NCBI GenBank assembly: GCA_938022165.1
Contig: CALIEI010000044.1
Location: forward strand, 1 to 64,000
Origin: an uncultured Saprospiraceae bacterium
GTDB taxonomy: Bacteria; Bacteroidota; Bacteroidia; Chitinophagales; Saprospiraceae
DNA length: 64,000 bases
Direction: 5' to 3'
The notes under the pieces are model-generated. The model was not told the origin of the DNA, ran no database searches, and saw nothing but the letters and a program-made list of their open reading frames with translations. Below are positions 47,123 through 56,943 of this stretch, one piece after another; position 1 is the first letter of the stretch; each line of letters begins with the position of its first letter. The position numbers were made by a program, and so were the translations under genes.

Positions 47123-48055
47123 ATGGAAAGCATTAGAGACCTGATGGATCAACAAAAGTCCAACGAATTGGCCGAAAAACGACTGGAATTCATATTGGAC
47201 GAATTGGCAAAGAAGCAAAGAGAATTGGCTATGCTAGAATCCAAGATGTATAAAGAGCATGAGGATGTAGAAGCCTTAGAAAAGATGAGCGTCAAGAGTG
47301 TGTTCCGCAAAATCTTGGGAGACAAGGAAGCCCAACTTGAAAAAGAGCGACAAGAATACCTCCATGCTTTTATGAAGTTTGAGGAATACAAAAAGACGCT
47401 CGACATCCTTGAGTATGAGAAAGGAGTACTACAAGAGAAGGTCGCAAATGCTGTTAATATAAGTGAGCAAATCAAAAAAAAATTAGCCATTAGAAAAAAA
47501 GAAGTCATGCTCAATGGCAGCGCCTTGGGTAAAAAAATAACGGCTTTAGAGTCCGAAATAAATCGATTCTATTATGTACGCAAGGAGTGTTTAGAGGCCG
47601 TTGAAGTCGGTAAGAGCGCCATAGCAATCATGAATGAAATGATTAGGTCCCTAAATAATGCTCGAGGTTGGGGGAGCTTTGGTCGGGGTAGTCGAGGTAG
47701 CATGAGTCAAATGATAAGGATGACATCAGTAGACAAAGCCAAGAAACTATCGCATCAAGCCCAGCAACTCTTACGCGTATTCAGTAAGGAGCTTGCTGAC
47801 ATCAATGGGCAGCAAAATTTCAATTTTAGATTTGACTTTGGTGGCTTCGATTCATTTCTAAACATATTTTTTGACAACTTGATTTCCGATTGGGTTATCA
47901 ATCAGAAGATCGTCACTGCGCAGAACAGCGTAGCCTCCACTCAAGCCAAGGTCAAGCGCATCGTCTCTTCACTTGAAGTGGATATAAAAAATGCGGAGGC
48001 CGAGGTCGTTCTTCGCGAGGAAAAAGTGAAGGAGCTCATCAAGGATTCTGTCTAG
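47123..48055 (+). CDS. Hypothetical coiled-coil protein
   Basis: Long heptad-like charged helices at both ends. Confidence 0.75.
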   Translation: MESIRDLMDQQKSNELAEKRLEFILDELAKKQRELAMLESKMYKEHEDVEALEKMSVKSVFRKILGDKEAQLEKERQEYLHAFMKFEEYKKTLDILEYEKGVLQEKVANAVNISEQIKKKLAIRKKEVMLNGSALGKKITALESEINRFYYVRKECLEAVEVGKSAIAIMNEMIRSLNNARGWGSFGRGSRGSMSQMIRMTSVDKAKKLSHQAQQLLRVFSKELADINGQQNFNFRFDFGGFDSFLNIFFDNLISDWVINQKIVTAQNSVASTQAKVKRIVSSLEVDIKNAEAEVVLREEKVKELIKDSV

Positions 48056-48057
48056 AT

Positions 48058-48240
48058 ATTTTTTTGGGAGTGCCTCCATTTTTGCCAGCACTACCTGCTC
48101 TGCTAAAAAAATGGAGTCGTGCTATTCGTCACTTCGCATTCGCTGCGGACTCCCGGCTCTCCCACCAGGCTATAATACGGGAGTCTGCTGCACCCAAGAA
48201 AAATTGGGTTTGCATGACTACTATCACTCACTCGGCAGCG
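48058..48240 (+). repeat. Dispersed TTTTGGG-type structured element, copy F
   Basis: TTTTTTGGGAGTGCC[tccattttt...aaaaatgga]GTCGTGCTATTCG...[hairpins GGGAGTCtgctgcACCCAA..TTGGGT]...ACTACTATCACTCACTCGG. Confidence 0.65.
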
Positions 48241-48432
48241 CGCCCAGCCAGTTTAAACCTAGCCTTAACAATTCGCCTCTGTTTAGAGACATACAAATAT
48301 GAAAAAATGTTATATATTTGTGAATTACAAGTTGAGTTAGCAATATTTCCCTCCTCCTACAGTTGATGAATGCAACAGGCATAGACTATAGACTGTCTTT
48401 TGCATACAATTTTTAACATAAGAAATTTAATC

Positions 48433-48894
48433 ATGAAAATTTTCAAATTCACCATTTGGACTGTATTGGCTCTCACCTTCGTATGCTTCAGTTCTTGCAA
48501 ATCGAAGAAGGGCACTACCGTAACAGCGCAAAAATCGGGAGTACAATTCACCAAAAGTGATAGCCTCACAGATGTATTGGAGAAAGCTGCTGCTGAAGAC
48601 AAGTTAGTTTTTGTAGACTTCTACACTACTTGGTGCTTACCATGCCGCCTTATGGATGAGGATGTGTTTCCAGATCGCCGCCTTGGAGACTTCATGAATG
48701 AGAATTTTATCAACTATAAAGTAAACGCTGAAAAAGGAAACGGAGTCAATTTATCTACTCTATATAATATAAGCGCCTTCCCTACTTTATTATTTCTAGA
48801 TCAAAACGGTAAAGTCTTAGAACGAAAACTAGGTGCGACTTACCAAAGAGAAATGTTTGCACTTGGAGAAGCAGCATTGGCAGGAGTACAGTAG
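48433..48894 (+). CDS. Thioredoxin-fold lipoprotein
   Basis: Lipobox VCFSSC, VDFYTTWCLPCRLMDEDVF, ISAFPTLLFLDQNG. Confidence 0.88.
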   Translation: MKIFKFTIWTVLALTFVCFSSCKSKKGTTVTAQKSGVQFTKSDSLTDVLEKAAAEDKLVFVDFYTTWCLPCRLMDEDVFPDRRLGDFMNENFINYKVNAEKGNGVNLSTLYNISAFPTLLFLDQNGKVLERKLGATYQREMFALGEAALAGVQ

Positions 48895-48944
48895 AATTGC
48901 TTGTAAAAAAATCAGCTATCTGATTAATATCTAAATTCGCCATT

Positions 48945-49382
48945 TTGAACGCTTACGAAAAGCACATCGATGTACGTTGGGCCGACTGCGACGCTAATCG
49001 GCATGTGCGCCATTCAGCATATTACGACTATGGAGCACATAGTAGAATTAGGTTTTTCTCCGATCTAGGTTTTGATTCTAATGCCTTGTCAGTATTAAAT
49101 CTGGGCCCAATACTTTTTAAAGAAGAGTGTTCCTTTATCAAAGAGCTTCGAGCAGAAGACAGCATCACAATTAACTTACTTAAAGGGGAGATCAACAATG
49201 ACGCTTCTAGATGGGTCCTCCACCATGAGATATACAATCAAGACAATTTAAAATGTGCACATATCAGTATCAAAGGCGCATGGATAGACACCAGCAAAAG
49301 ACGATTGGCTATACCACCTAGCGAACTGGCATTAGCATTGCATGATTTACCTAAAGGGAATTATTTTGTGTATGGGGAGTGA
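48945..49382 (+). CDS. 4HBT-type acyl-CoA thioesterase
   Basis: HIDVRWADCDANRHVRHSAYYDYGAHSRIRFF hot-dog motif. Confidence 0.85.
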   Translation: MNAYEKHIDVRWADCDANRHVRHSAYYDYGAHSRIRFFSDLGFDSNALSVLNLGPILFKEECSFIKELRAEDSITINLLKGEINNDASRWVLHHEIYNQDNLKCAHISIKGAWIDTSKRRLAIPPSELALALHDLPKGNYFVYGE

Positions 49383-49469
49383 ATCTAACATTTAACTCTG
49401 TATAGGATTTAATTTATTTATCTGCGCAAAAACAGTCAAGCATTTCGTTGATTTGAACTACCTTGCATT

Positions 49470-52199
49470 ATGCAGGAATTAGCAAACCTTATTGGATACT
49501 ATCGTGATTGCTATGCTAGTGATCTTAAGTCTGTCAACCTCATAAATTTCTTTAACAAAGACGTTAATCATCAATTCACTTTCGATTCTTTTGATCACTT
49601 AACTGGCAGTATAATTAATCACCCAATTAACTCTGAATGGGGTAAAACCGTAGATGAGGAACTCGCTATACACTCTAAAGAAAAAGAACTATTTACAGGT
49701 TCATTTTTCATTAAGGGGAAATTAAAACAGATTGGAAAAACGATTACTGCTTTTGCTCCATTATATTTACATGAAACGATTTTAATTTTTGAAAATGGAG
49801 TCTACTATGTTTCTATTGATAAAGAAAGTCCAATTTTCAACCCTGCATTCATTGAACTTATAAAAACAGAGATTGAATTAGATTCTGAAACTGAAAAAAA
49901 ACTGATCGATGCTCTCCCCATCGGAAAATTTGATTTTGAAGCCTTAATTAAAATAAAAGAATCCCTAAACACATTTATTCCTTCACTTGACACTTCTTCA
50001 ATTGATGCATTAATTAGTAATGAGCATGTAGAGAAAAATTTACAAAAATTAGCTGGAAGTAGATCAAGTGAACATCATTTTAAATTAATTACCGGATCTG
50101 CTATAGGGTTAACTAAAAAGTCCAAAGGTGCAAGAGGAATTATTCAAGAACTAGATATTATACATCAGGACCGCAAATTTCCAAAACTACTCAGACACGT
50201 ATTTGGAACTGAGTCTAGTAGACAAGTAGATATAAAAGCAAATGAAATATACACTCCTACTTCCTTGAGTCAAAATCAAACAGCTGCGATACACTCTCTG
50301 CAATCAAACGATACAACGCTAATAGTAGGACCTCCAGGCACAGGAAAAACGTTCACAATTTCAAATATAGCCGCACACTTAATAGGAGAAGGAAAATCGG
50401 CACTAATTGCTTGTAAAACTGCACAGGCATCTAGGGTTATTATCAATAAAATACAACAAGATTTAGGCATCAAAGGAAAGGCAATTAATGCTACCTCATT
50501 ACGATACAAACGCAGTTTAATCAGCAAACTGGATAATGCAATTTACGGACTAAACATTGACGGCAAATTAGCATATAAGAAATCTGTTGCCAGAAAAGAG
50601 CTTAATTCAATTAAAAACAAGATCGATAAGCTAGTGAGTCAAATGATGGATTCAGAAAAAGATGAAATCAAATGGGGTGAGCTTTATTTTTCAGATAAAA
50701 ATAAATTCATCAAACTCTTTCAAAGTAAATGGATTGAATTTAAAAAAGGAAATAAACTAAATCTTAATAGCCTTGCAAAAGAAATACACAGACTAGAAAG
50801 GCTAAAAAGAAAGAAGTCAAAACAATTCATTCTAAACTCTTCAGACAGTTCTTTAAGCAACTCTCTCCTAAAGAGTAGAAAAGATTTTATAACGCTCATA
50901 GAGGCATTGAATGAAAAAATTGGAAATATAATTCATTACAAATTTGAAACAATCAACTTTCAACTTATTCTCGAAGCGCTACCCATATGGATTTGCACTA
51001 CAGAAAACTTGCATAACATTTTACCCCTCAAAGCGGAACTCTTTGATGTCGCAATAATTGATGAAGCAACTCAGTGCGATATAGCCAGTGCCATACCACT
51101 ACTATACAGAGCGAAAAAAACAATTGTCGTTGGAGACCCCAAACAACTTAGACACGTCTCTTTTTTGTCTAAGGCACAAGAATCTACACTCCAAAAAAAG
51201 AATAACTTAATTCAAAATCCACCACTATACAGAACCAATAGTATACTTGATGTAGTAAACCAAAATATAGCAAGTCAAAATCAAGTAGTCTTTTTGAATG
51301 AACACTTTCGAAGTGCCCCTTCCATTATTGATTTTTCTAACCAATATTTTTATGCCCAGTCATTAACCATCATGACTGACCTACCCTCTAGTAATGAACC
51401 AACAAATCATATATCAATAACACAAACAGAAGGTGAGAGAAACTCGAAGGGGATAAATGAAAAAGAAGCAGAATTCTTGTTCACATATATTTCTAAAATC
51501 ATTACGTCCGAAAATAAATTAAATAAAAATTTCAAAAGTAGTTTCGGTATTCTTTCCCCTTTTAGAGCTCAAGTAGATCATATTAAAAAAACTATCCGCA
51601 ATCAATTTAGCTCAGCACAAATAAAAGATCATCGAATTCTTATTGGCACACCATTTCATTTCCAAGGAGAAGAAAGAGACATTATGTGCATTTCATTTGC
51701 ATTGGATGACAAAGCTCACCATTCTAGTTTCCAATACCTAAACAAGGAAGATGTATTTAATGTAAGTATTACAAGAGCAAGAAAATCTCAAGTGGTTTTC
51801 ACTTCTTTAAACTTTGAACAACTCGATCAAAAGTATTTGATCAGTAAGTATTTAAATAGCATTTCGAATCAATTACAAATAAATAAACCAGAATTCACTC
51901 AGGATGACAACTTTATAAAAGAAGTGTCATTTTGGGTAAATGAAATATATCCTGAGGCAAAAGCAATGTCAAACTTCATGTTGGGTGGAATCGAAATAGA
52001 TCTTGTAATCAGTATAGAAAGTAAAACATATTGCATCGATCTTATTGGCTACCCAGGCGATTTTGCGCCTATGTTTTCTCCTGAAAAAATAAAAATGCTA
52101 CGCAGAATGAACTTAGACATTTTCTTTATCGCCTATAGCGATTGGAATTTAGATAAGAGTAAATGCGTTAGCGAACTGCGAAAATTTCTAGAACAATAA
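49470..52199 (+). CDS. SF1 (Upf1/DNA2-like) helicase with C-terminal nuclease-like region
   Basis: Walker A LIVGPPGTGKTFTISNIAAHLI, DEATQ, VVGDPKQLRHVSFL, GILSPFRAQVDHIK, PFHFQGEERDIMCIS, VSITRARK. Confidence 0.88.
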   Translation: MQELANLIGYYRDCYASDLKSVNLINFFNKDVNHQFTFDSFDHLTGSIINHPINSEWGKTVDEELAIHSKEKELFTGSFFIKGKLKQIGKTITAFAPLYLHETILIFENGVYYVSIDKESPIFNPAFIELIKTEIELDSETEKKLIDALPIGKFDFEALIKIKESLNTFIPSLDTSSIDALISNEHVEKNLQKLAGSRSSEHHFKLITGSAIGLTKKSKGARGIIQELDIIHQDRKFPKLLRHVFGTESSRQVDIKANEIYTPTSLSQNQTAAIHSLQSNDTTLIVGPPGTGKTFTISNIAAHLIGEGKSALIACKTAQASRVIINKIQQDLGIKGKAINATSLRYKRSLISKLDNAIYGLNIDGKLAYKKSVARKELNSIKNKIDKLVSQMMDSEKDEIKWGELYFSDKNKFIKLFQSKWIEFKKGNKLNLNSLAKEIHRLERLKRKKSKQFILNSSDSSLSNSLLKSRKDFITLIEALNEKIGNIIHYKFETINFQLILEALPIWICTTENLHNILPLKAELFDVAIIDEATQCDIASAIPLLYRAKKTIVVGDPKQLRHVSFLSKAQESTLQKKNNLIQNPPLYRTNSILDVVNQNIASQNQVVFLNEHFRSAPSIIDFSNQYFYAQSLTIMTDLPSSNEPTNHISITQTEGERNSKGINEKEAEFLFTYISKIITSENKLNKNFKSSFGILSPFRAQVDHIKKTIRNQFSSAQIKDHRILIGTPFHFQGEERDIMCISFALDDKAHHSSFQYLNKEDVFNVSITRARKSQVVFTSLNFEQLDQKYLISKYLNSISNQLQINKPEFTQDDNFIKEVSFWVNEIYPEAKAMSNFMLGGIEIDLVISIESKTYCIDLIGYPGDFAPMFSPEKIKMLRRMNLDIFFIAYSDWNLDKSKCVSELRKFLEQ

Positions 52200-52224
52200 C
52201 TCCATTTTAAGTGCTTACAAACAT

Positions 52225-53127
52225 TTACTTCCACCAGTCATAAAACTCAACAAAAGATTTGCGCCAAGTCAAATGCCAATGGCCTTCACCTTTAATCATA
52301 GTATAATCTAGATGTCGAGCATCTAGACCGAGTGCCTTGAATTTGTCATATATATTCTGAGCATGTTCAATCATAAAGTCTGTTTCTTTTTCTCCAACAG
52401 AAACAAAAATTCGTTTATTGTTGAGTTGGGCTTCATTTAGCTCCATAGCCATTAATCGATCATAGTCGACCCACATAGCGGGAGACTGAATACAGGCTAC
52501 GCCAAAAATATCAGGGTAGGCCATCATCATATAATAAGCCATCATACCAGATCGGGAAATACCTCCAATAGTCGTCGCAGCAGCAGATGGGTCAGTCCGA
52601 TAGTTTGCATCTATCCATGGTTTGAGTTCTGTTGCTACCCAAGTGGTGTATTTGTCACCATGTGCATCAGGATTATCTTCATTTATCCATGGTGTATATT
52701 CAGCATCACGATTATCTGACTGCACAATTCCAACGACTATTGCTGAAGGGCCTCCATCTTTTGCTGCTTGATTAAACACTTCATCGATCTCCCACTCTGG
52801 TCCCATGTTCTCAAGATCATTAAAGGACGATTCTCCATCCATCATATAGATGACAGGATAACGAGTCAAAGTATCTTGATCATAGCCCGGAGGTACATAA
52901 ATATGAATGTCTCTTTTTTCTTCTTGGTACGTGATCAATATGGAATCTCGAAGAGAGGTAACCGTTGGTGATGAAGTGTCTTTGAGATTTTGATAGTATG
53001 CGTCTCGGCGTTTTTGTTCTTTCTTAAAATTATAGTACCGGATTCCCCAATAGATGCCTACGCAACTAGAGATAATCCAGATGGCAAGAAGAATTTTCTT
53101 TAACATAGCTTTGGTTTTTAGCGGCAA
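52225..53127 (-). CDS. Esterase D/enterochelin-esterase-like alpha/beta hydrolase
   Basis: IHIYVPPGYDQDTLTRYPVIYMMDGESSF, GGISRSGMMAYYMM nucleophile elbow. Confidence 0.88.
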   Translation of the reverse strand: MPLKTKAMLKKILLAIWIISSCVGIYWGIRYYNFKKEQKRRDAYYQNLKDTSSPTVTSLRDSILITYQEEKRDIHIYVPPGYDQDTLTRYPVIYMMDGESSFNDLENMGPEWEIDEVFNQAAKDGGPSAIVVGIVQSDNRDAEYTPWINEDNPDAHGDKYTTWVATELKPWIDANYRTDPSAAATTIGGISRSGMMAYYMMMAYPDIFGVACIQSPAMWVDYDRLMAMELNEAQLNNKRIFVSVGEKETDFMIEHAQNIYDKFKALGLDARHLDYTMIKGEGHWHLTWRKSFVEFYDWWK

Positions 53128-53260
53128 AAATGAAACTCATGTAAAATAGAAAATAAATTCCTCTTTTAAGTTAAAAAAAGAACATAGAAACTATAGCTTA
53201 TCCACTTTTCTTCAAAGTGAATTTTGCTTTTAAATTCTGATCTCCTTATATTTATTTATC

Positions 53261-54022
53261 ATGAAAGACCACAAAGACCTACACAAGCCAATCGAAAAAG
53301 TAAAACTAAAAGATCTGTCTCTAGATGACTCTAAGGCATATCATAAAGTTATTTGCCCTTCTTGCAAAGACTCAATAAACGTAGCCAATATAGAACTCAA
53401 AACAGAGATGGGAAAATGCAATTCTTGTAATGTGATTTTTTCTATCAGCGATGAGATAAAAAATGTAAAACAAGAGAAGGAAAAGCGACAAGAATTTTTG
53501 CGGCCTGACGGTATAGATTTATTCTTTTTTAAAGACGAGATGGACATCACCATTAGAGATCATATGGGCGGAGAAGAATGGGGTATTCATCTTTTAGTAC
53601 ATGCTATCACAGGAGGATTGGCGCTTAATTATTTTGCAGCTGACAATCCACTATCTCCATACTTTGTCATTATTGCTGCTTTACTCAGCATTTATTTTAT
53701 GTACAAAGCCGCTGTTTTCACCAAGAATAACAAAACCTTTATTGACATAAACAGCGAAACCTTAAATATAAAATCTAGACCTAAAAGAATCTTACGTCAG
53801 GACAAAACTTACTCTTCTAGTGATATTGATCAAGTGTACCTAAAGCATGACCCAAATGGAGGAGCTCATATACAAGTGGTGCTCATCGTCAATCATATAG
53901 ATGGTATAAAACATGAAAACTTATGTATAGTCAGCAATCTTGCGAAGGCAAAGTATCTAGAACAAGAAATTGAAAACTATCTAAAAATTAAAGATCGCAA
54001 AGTTCCTGAAGCTACTCGATGA
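53261..54022 (+). CDS. Hypothetical protein, N-terminal zinc ribbon (MJ0042-like), two TM segments
   Basis: VICPSCKDSINVANIELKTEMGKCNSCNVIF. Confidence 0.7.
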   Translation: MKDHKDLHKPIEKVKLKDLSLDDSKAYHKVICPSCKDSINVANIELKTEMGKCNSCNVIFSISDEIKNVKQEKEKRQEFLRPDGIDLFFFKDEMDITIRDHMGGEEWGIHLLVHAITGGLALNYFAADNPLSPYFVIIAALLSIYFMYKAAVFTKNNKTFIDINSETLNIKSRPKRILRQDKTYSSSDIDQVYLKHDPNGGAHIQVVLIVNHIDGIKHENLCIVSNLAKAKYLEQEIENYLKIKDRKVPEATR

Positions 54023-54063
54023 TTGAATGCTGCTTGCGAAAAAGATAAGCAGAAGTAAAAAAC

Positions 54064-54303
54064 TCACTCTACCAAATGCTCGATCATCTCATCTGGATCT
54101 GTATCCAGCATGAGTTGTCTACACTTTGCACAATAGCTGATATGTCTGGTGATTTGCCTACGGTCATCTTGAGAAATTTCACTGCGTTTGTATGCCTTTA
54201 TTTCACTGACAGTGATGTGCCGCAATATTGAAGAGGCATTCTTTATTTTTAGATAAACAACAACTGCAGTAGAAATAGTTAATAAAGCAAAAACGGTTAG
54301 CAT
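54064..54303 (-). CDS. Small TM protein with zf-HC2-like HxxxCxxC motif
   Basis: ITRHISYCAKCRQLMLDTDPDEMIEHL. Confidence 0.6.
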   Translation of the reverse strand: MLTVFALLTISTAVVVYLKIKNASSILRHITVSEIKAYKRSEISQDDRRQITRHISYCAKCRQLMLDTDPDEMIEHLVE

Positions 54304-54306
54304 AGG

Positions 54307-55404
54307 TTAAAGCTTTACAAATTTCTGATGCATCAGTTTATCCTTCTGATGCGCTACAACATAATACATTCCAGCTACTAAATTACTTATATCAATATCC
54401 TTGAATGAACCAAGAATCGATTTTACAAGAAGTCCATTTTGATTGAAGACTTCTATTTTTTGAATGCTTTTAGAATCTCCTGAACTAATATTTACTATAT
54501 CATTTGCTGGATTTGGGTAGACCAATAATTTATTTAATGTGGCGGCTTCATTTGTAGAAACACTTTGGCAAAAATTCATTTCCCAATCTACATCTTTCCA
54601 TCTATCCCAAATCTGCTGAGACACACCGCCACCTGGTACTCTCCAAAGTGAAGCTTCTCTTCCAGACAATTCAAAGAAGTGCGATATTTCTTCTGCATTT
54701 AATATTTGCTGTGCCGTGCTCAAGATATTGTGCAAAGGTTTTGTTGCACCGAGACTTTCATATTCAAGCCTGCTCTCTTTGATACAGTTTTCTATCAATG
54801 TCAGATGATCTCCTGCCCATTCTTCGATATAGGTCTGCGGCATATAGCCATCTACATAAGGATCTATGATATCAATACGATAGTTATGCAACATTGGATT
54901 GCCCCAAGTAGTGACATACAGTTTAAAATCACTGTCTGCGAATCCATCTGCGATAGCTCTTTGTTTTTCTGCCCAAAAGGCCTTCATTAAATCGTCTAGA
55001 GTATTACTTGCGCCATTAAATTCTATTTCTATATCTACTACAAAACCTTTATATCCGGACTTAGCTGCTATGTACAGTGCTTCCGCTTGATCTACCACAT
55101 TGCCTGGATAATTGTATGACCAAGCCCAAGGCGAGACCCCCTCTGCAATATAATCTTGAACAAGTTCTTCATCAACTAAAGTGGGCCAGCTTTCTGGATT
55201 GTATCCTCCATCTGCCACTTTGATATAGATACGCTTACCCCCTATCGAAGCAATAGTCCTTGCCAAATTCGTATGAGAAGGTTGTCCCGTATTTTCAAAT
55301 CGCCACAACCATACGCCTAGTGCGCTGCAACTATCGTCATCCTGAGCGATACTATGCAATACAAAGCATGATAATAATAAGCAGATTAGAAAGTGCCTTT
55401 TCAT
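54307..55404 (-). CDS. Secreted TIM-barrel-like protein with T9SS sorting domain
   Basis: Signal peptide; VWLWRFENTGQPSHTNLARTIASIGGKRIYIKVADGG; C-term VYPNPANDIVNI...GMYYVVA. Confidence 0.8.
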   Translation of the reverse strand: MKRHFLICLLLSCFVLHSIAQDDDSCSALGVWLWRFENTGQPSHTNLARTIASIGGKRIYIKVADGGYNPESWPTLVDEELVQDYIAEGVSPWAWSYNYPGNVVDQAEALYIAAKSGYKGFVVDIEIEFNGASNTLDDLMKAFWAEKQRAIADGFADSDFKLYVTTWGNPMLHNYRIDIIDPYVDGYMPQTYIEEWAGDHLTLIENCIKESRLEYESLGATKPLHNILSTAQQILNAEEISHFFELSGREASLWRVPGGGVSQQIWDRWKDVDWEMNFCQSVSTNEAATLNKLLVYPNPANDIVNISSGDSKSIQKIEVFNQNGLLVKSILGSFKDIDISNLVAGMYYVVAHQKDKLMHQKFVKL

Positions 55405-55489
55405 ATTTTTTGAATCGTAGTTGGTGATTTTTTGACAAGATTGAAATCAACCAATTACAAGATACTAAAATACATGTGAAATGTAAATG

Positions 55490-55775
55490 GCTTTGCTTAT
55501 GTGTTCTTTAACCATATAAGGCTTTACTAATGATAAATGGTAAATTATAAACGCTTTGCTTAAGTGTTCTTTAACCACATAAGACACAATAAGGAACTTA
55601 AGGAACATAAGGCTAAGCTCACGTGTTCTTTTACCATATAAGATATATAAGACTTTTCTTTCGTGTTCATTAATCATATAAGAGCATATAAGGCTAATCT
55701 CACGTGTTCTTTTAATAATTATAAATGGTAAATTATAAATTATAAACGCTTTGTTAACGCGTTCTTTTGCCACCT
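55490..55775. repeat. Degenerate tandem repeat (gtgttctttaaccatataag-type)
   Basis: gtgttc-type boxes at 55501, 55564, 55623, 55663, 55704, 55759. Confidence 0.75.
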
Positions 55776-55831
55776 CAGAAAAAAGTTGAAAATTGAAAGT
55801 GTAAAGTACTATAACCTAGACACCTAGACAC

Positions 55832-56716
55832 CTAAACTAATTGATCAATATGCGCCATGGTTTCATCCAAAGAACGAAGCACCGTAATGCTTTCTGTATT
55901 CAATACATTTTGCGCTACTACTTGATATCCGGAAAGAAGTAAATGCACCTCTGGGAAAAGTTTTCGCATTTGTAGTACATAGCTATTCACAGAATCGCCA
56001 ACGTAGGTCTCCGTGATCATTGTGAATATATAATCAGGATGAAGAATACTTACCGCATCGCTAATATCTGCAAGCGTAGCATCACCACCCAAGTAGATCA
56101 CTTTAAAATTTCTCTTCTTAAGTAAATAGTGCAAAAGCTGTAGACTCAATTCTTGTCTTTCACCTTCCGGCAAATACAATATGATCTTTTTTGCATCCTT
56201 ACTATTAGCTACTTTCACCTTATCTGTCGCCGAAATCAATTTTTGGCGAATAAGATTACTGATAAAACTCTCTTGGACGTGGGCAACTGAACCAGTCAAC
56301 CAAAGCATGGAAAGTTTTTCCAAAAATGGATATATGACACCAAGCATCGTTTTTTCAAAGCCTACTTGTTTGATATTGGCATCAAGGATACTGTTGAATT
56401 TGTATTCATCCATTTCCATCATGGAAAGCGTCAAAGCATCCAATTGAATATTTTGCGAAATATTTTGACTTGGAATCTGAGCTAAAGCTTGGGCGAAATC
56501 CTCATCGCTCATTTTTGCGATTTTGGAAATTTTGTAGCCGTTTTTACGGAGGAAAGCGATATTCAATAGAATCTTTAAATCATTATCCTCATAGTAGCGA
56601 ATATTGGTGGGAGTACGCTTTGGTTTCAATATCTCATAGCGCTGCTCCCAAATACGAATCGTATGAGCTTTGATGCCTGAGAGTTTTTCTAAATCGCTAA
56701 TTGAATAAAGTGTCAC
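55832..56716 (-). CDS. MerR-family regulator with degenerate B12-binding (CarH/LitR-like) domain
   Basis: YSISDLEKLSGIKAHTIRIWEQRYEILKPKRTPTNIRYY; WLTGSVAHVQESFISNLI; LPEGERQELSLQLL. Confidence 0.88.
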   Translation of the reverse strand: MTLYSISDLEKLSGIKAHTIRIWEQRYEILKPKRTPTNIRYYEDNDLKILLNIAFLRKNGYKISKIAKMSDEDFAQALAQIPSQNISQNIQLDALTLSMMEMDEYKFNSILDANIKQVGFEKTMLGVIYPFLEKLSMLWLTGSVAHVQESFISNLIRQKLISATDKVKVANSKDAKKIILYLPEGERQELSLQLLHYLLKKRNFKVIYLGGDATLADISDAVSILHPDYIFTMITETYVGDSVNSYVLQMRKLFPEVHLLLSGYQVVAQNVLNTESITVLRSLDETMAHIDQLV

Positions 56717-56943
56717 CTTTTTGAATTGTACCCCTTTAACATGACCGTTCCGTAAATGTTCAAATTATGAAGAAAGTGGCTTGAATTGAAGGGTTTTTGT
56801 TGAAAAACTGCGAAAAACAGGCCAAAAAGTCGCGAAAAACAGATAATATATAATTTCTTGACAAACTCATGTTTAACTAATACACGCTAATTAATTTGGT
56901 ATATTTAGGCTATTTTTGGAAGTAAAAAATATTATACCAGTCT

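Noticed and set aside
48064-48366. ORFs 48064..48366 and 48111..48302 on plus strand
   Set aside because: They lie within structured repeat element copy F; different frames over hairpins, no protein motif.
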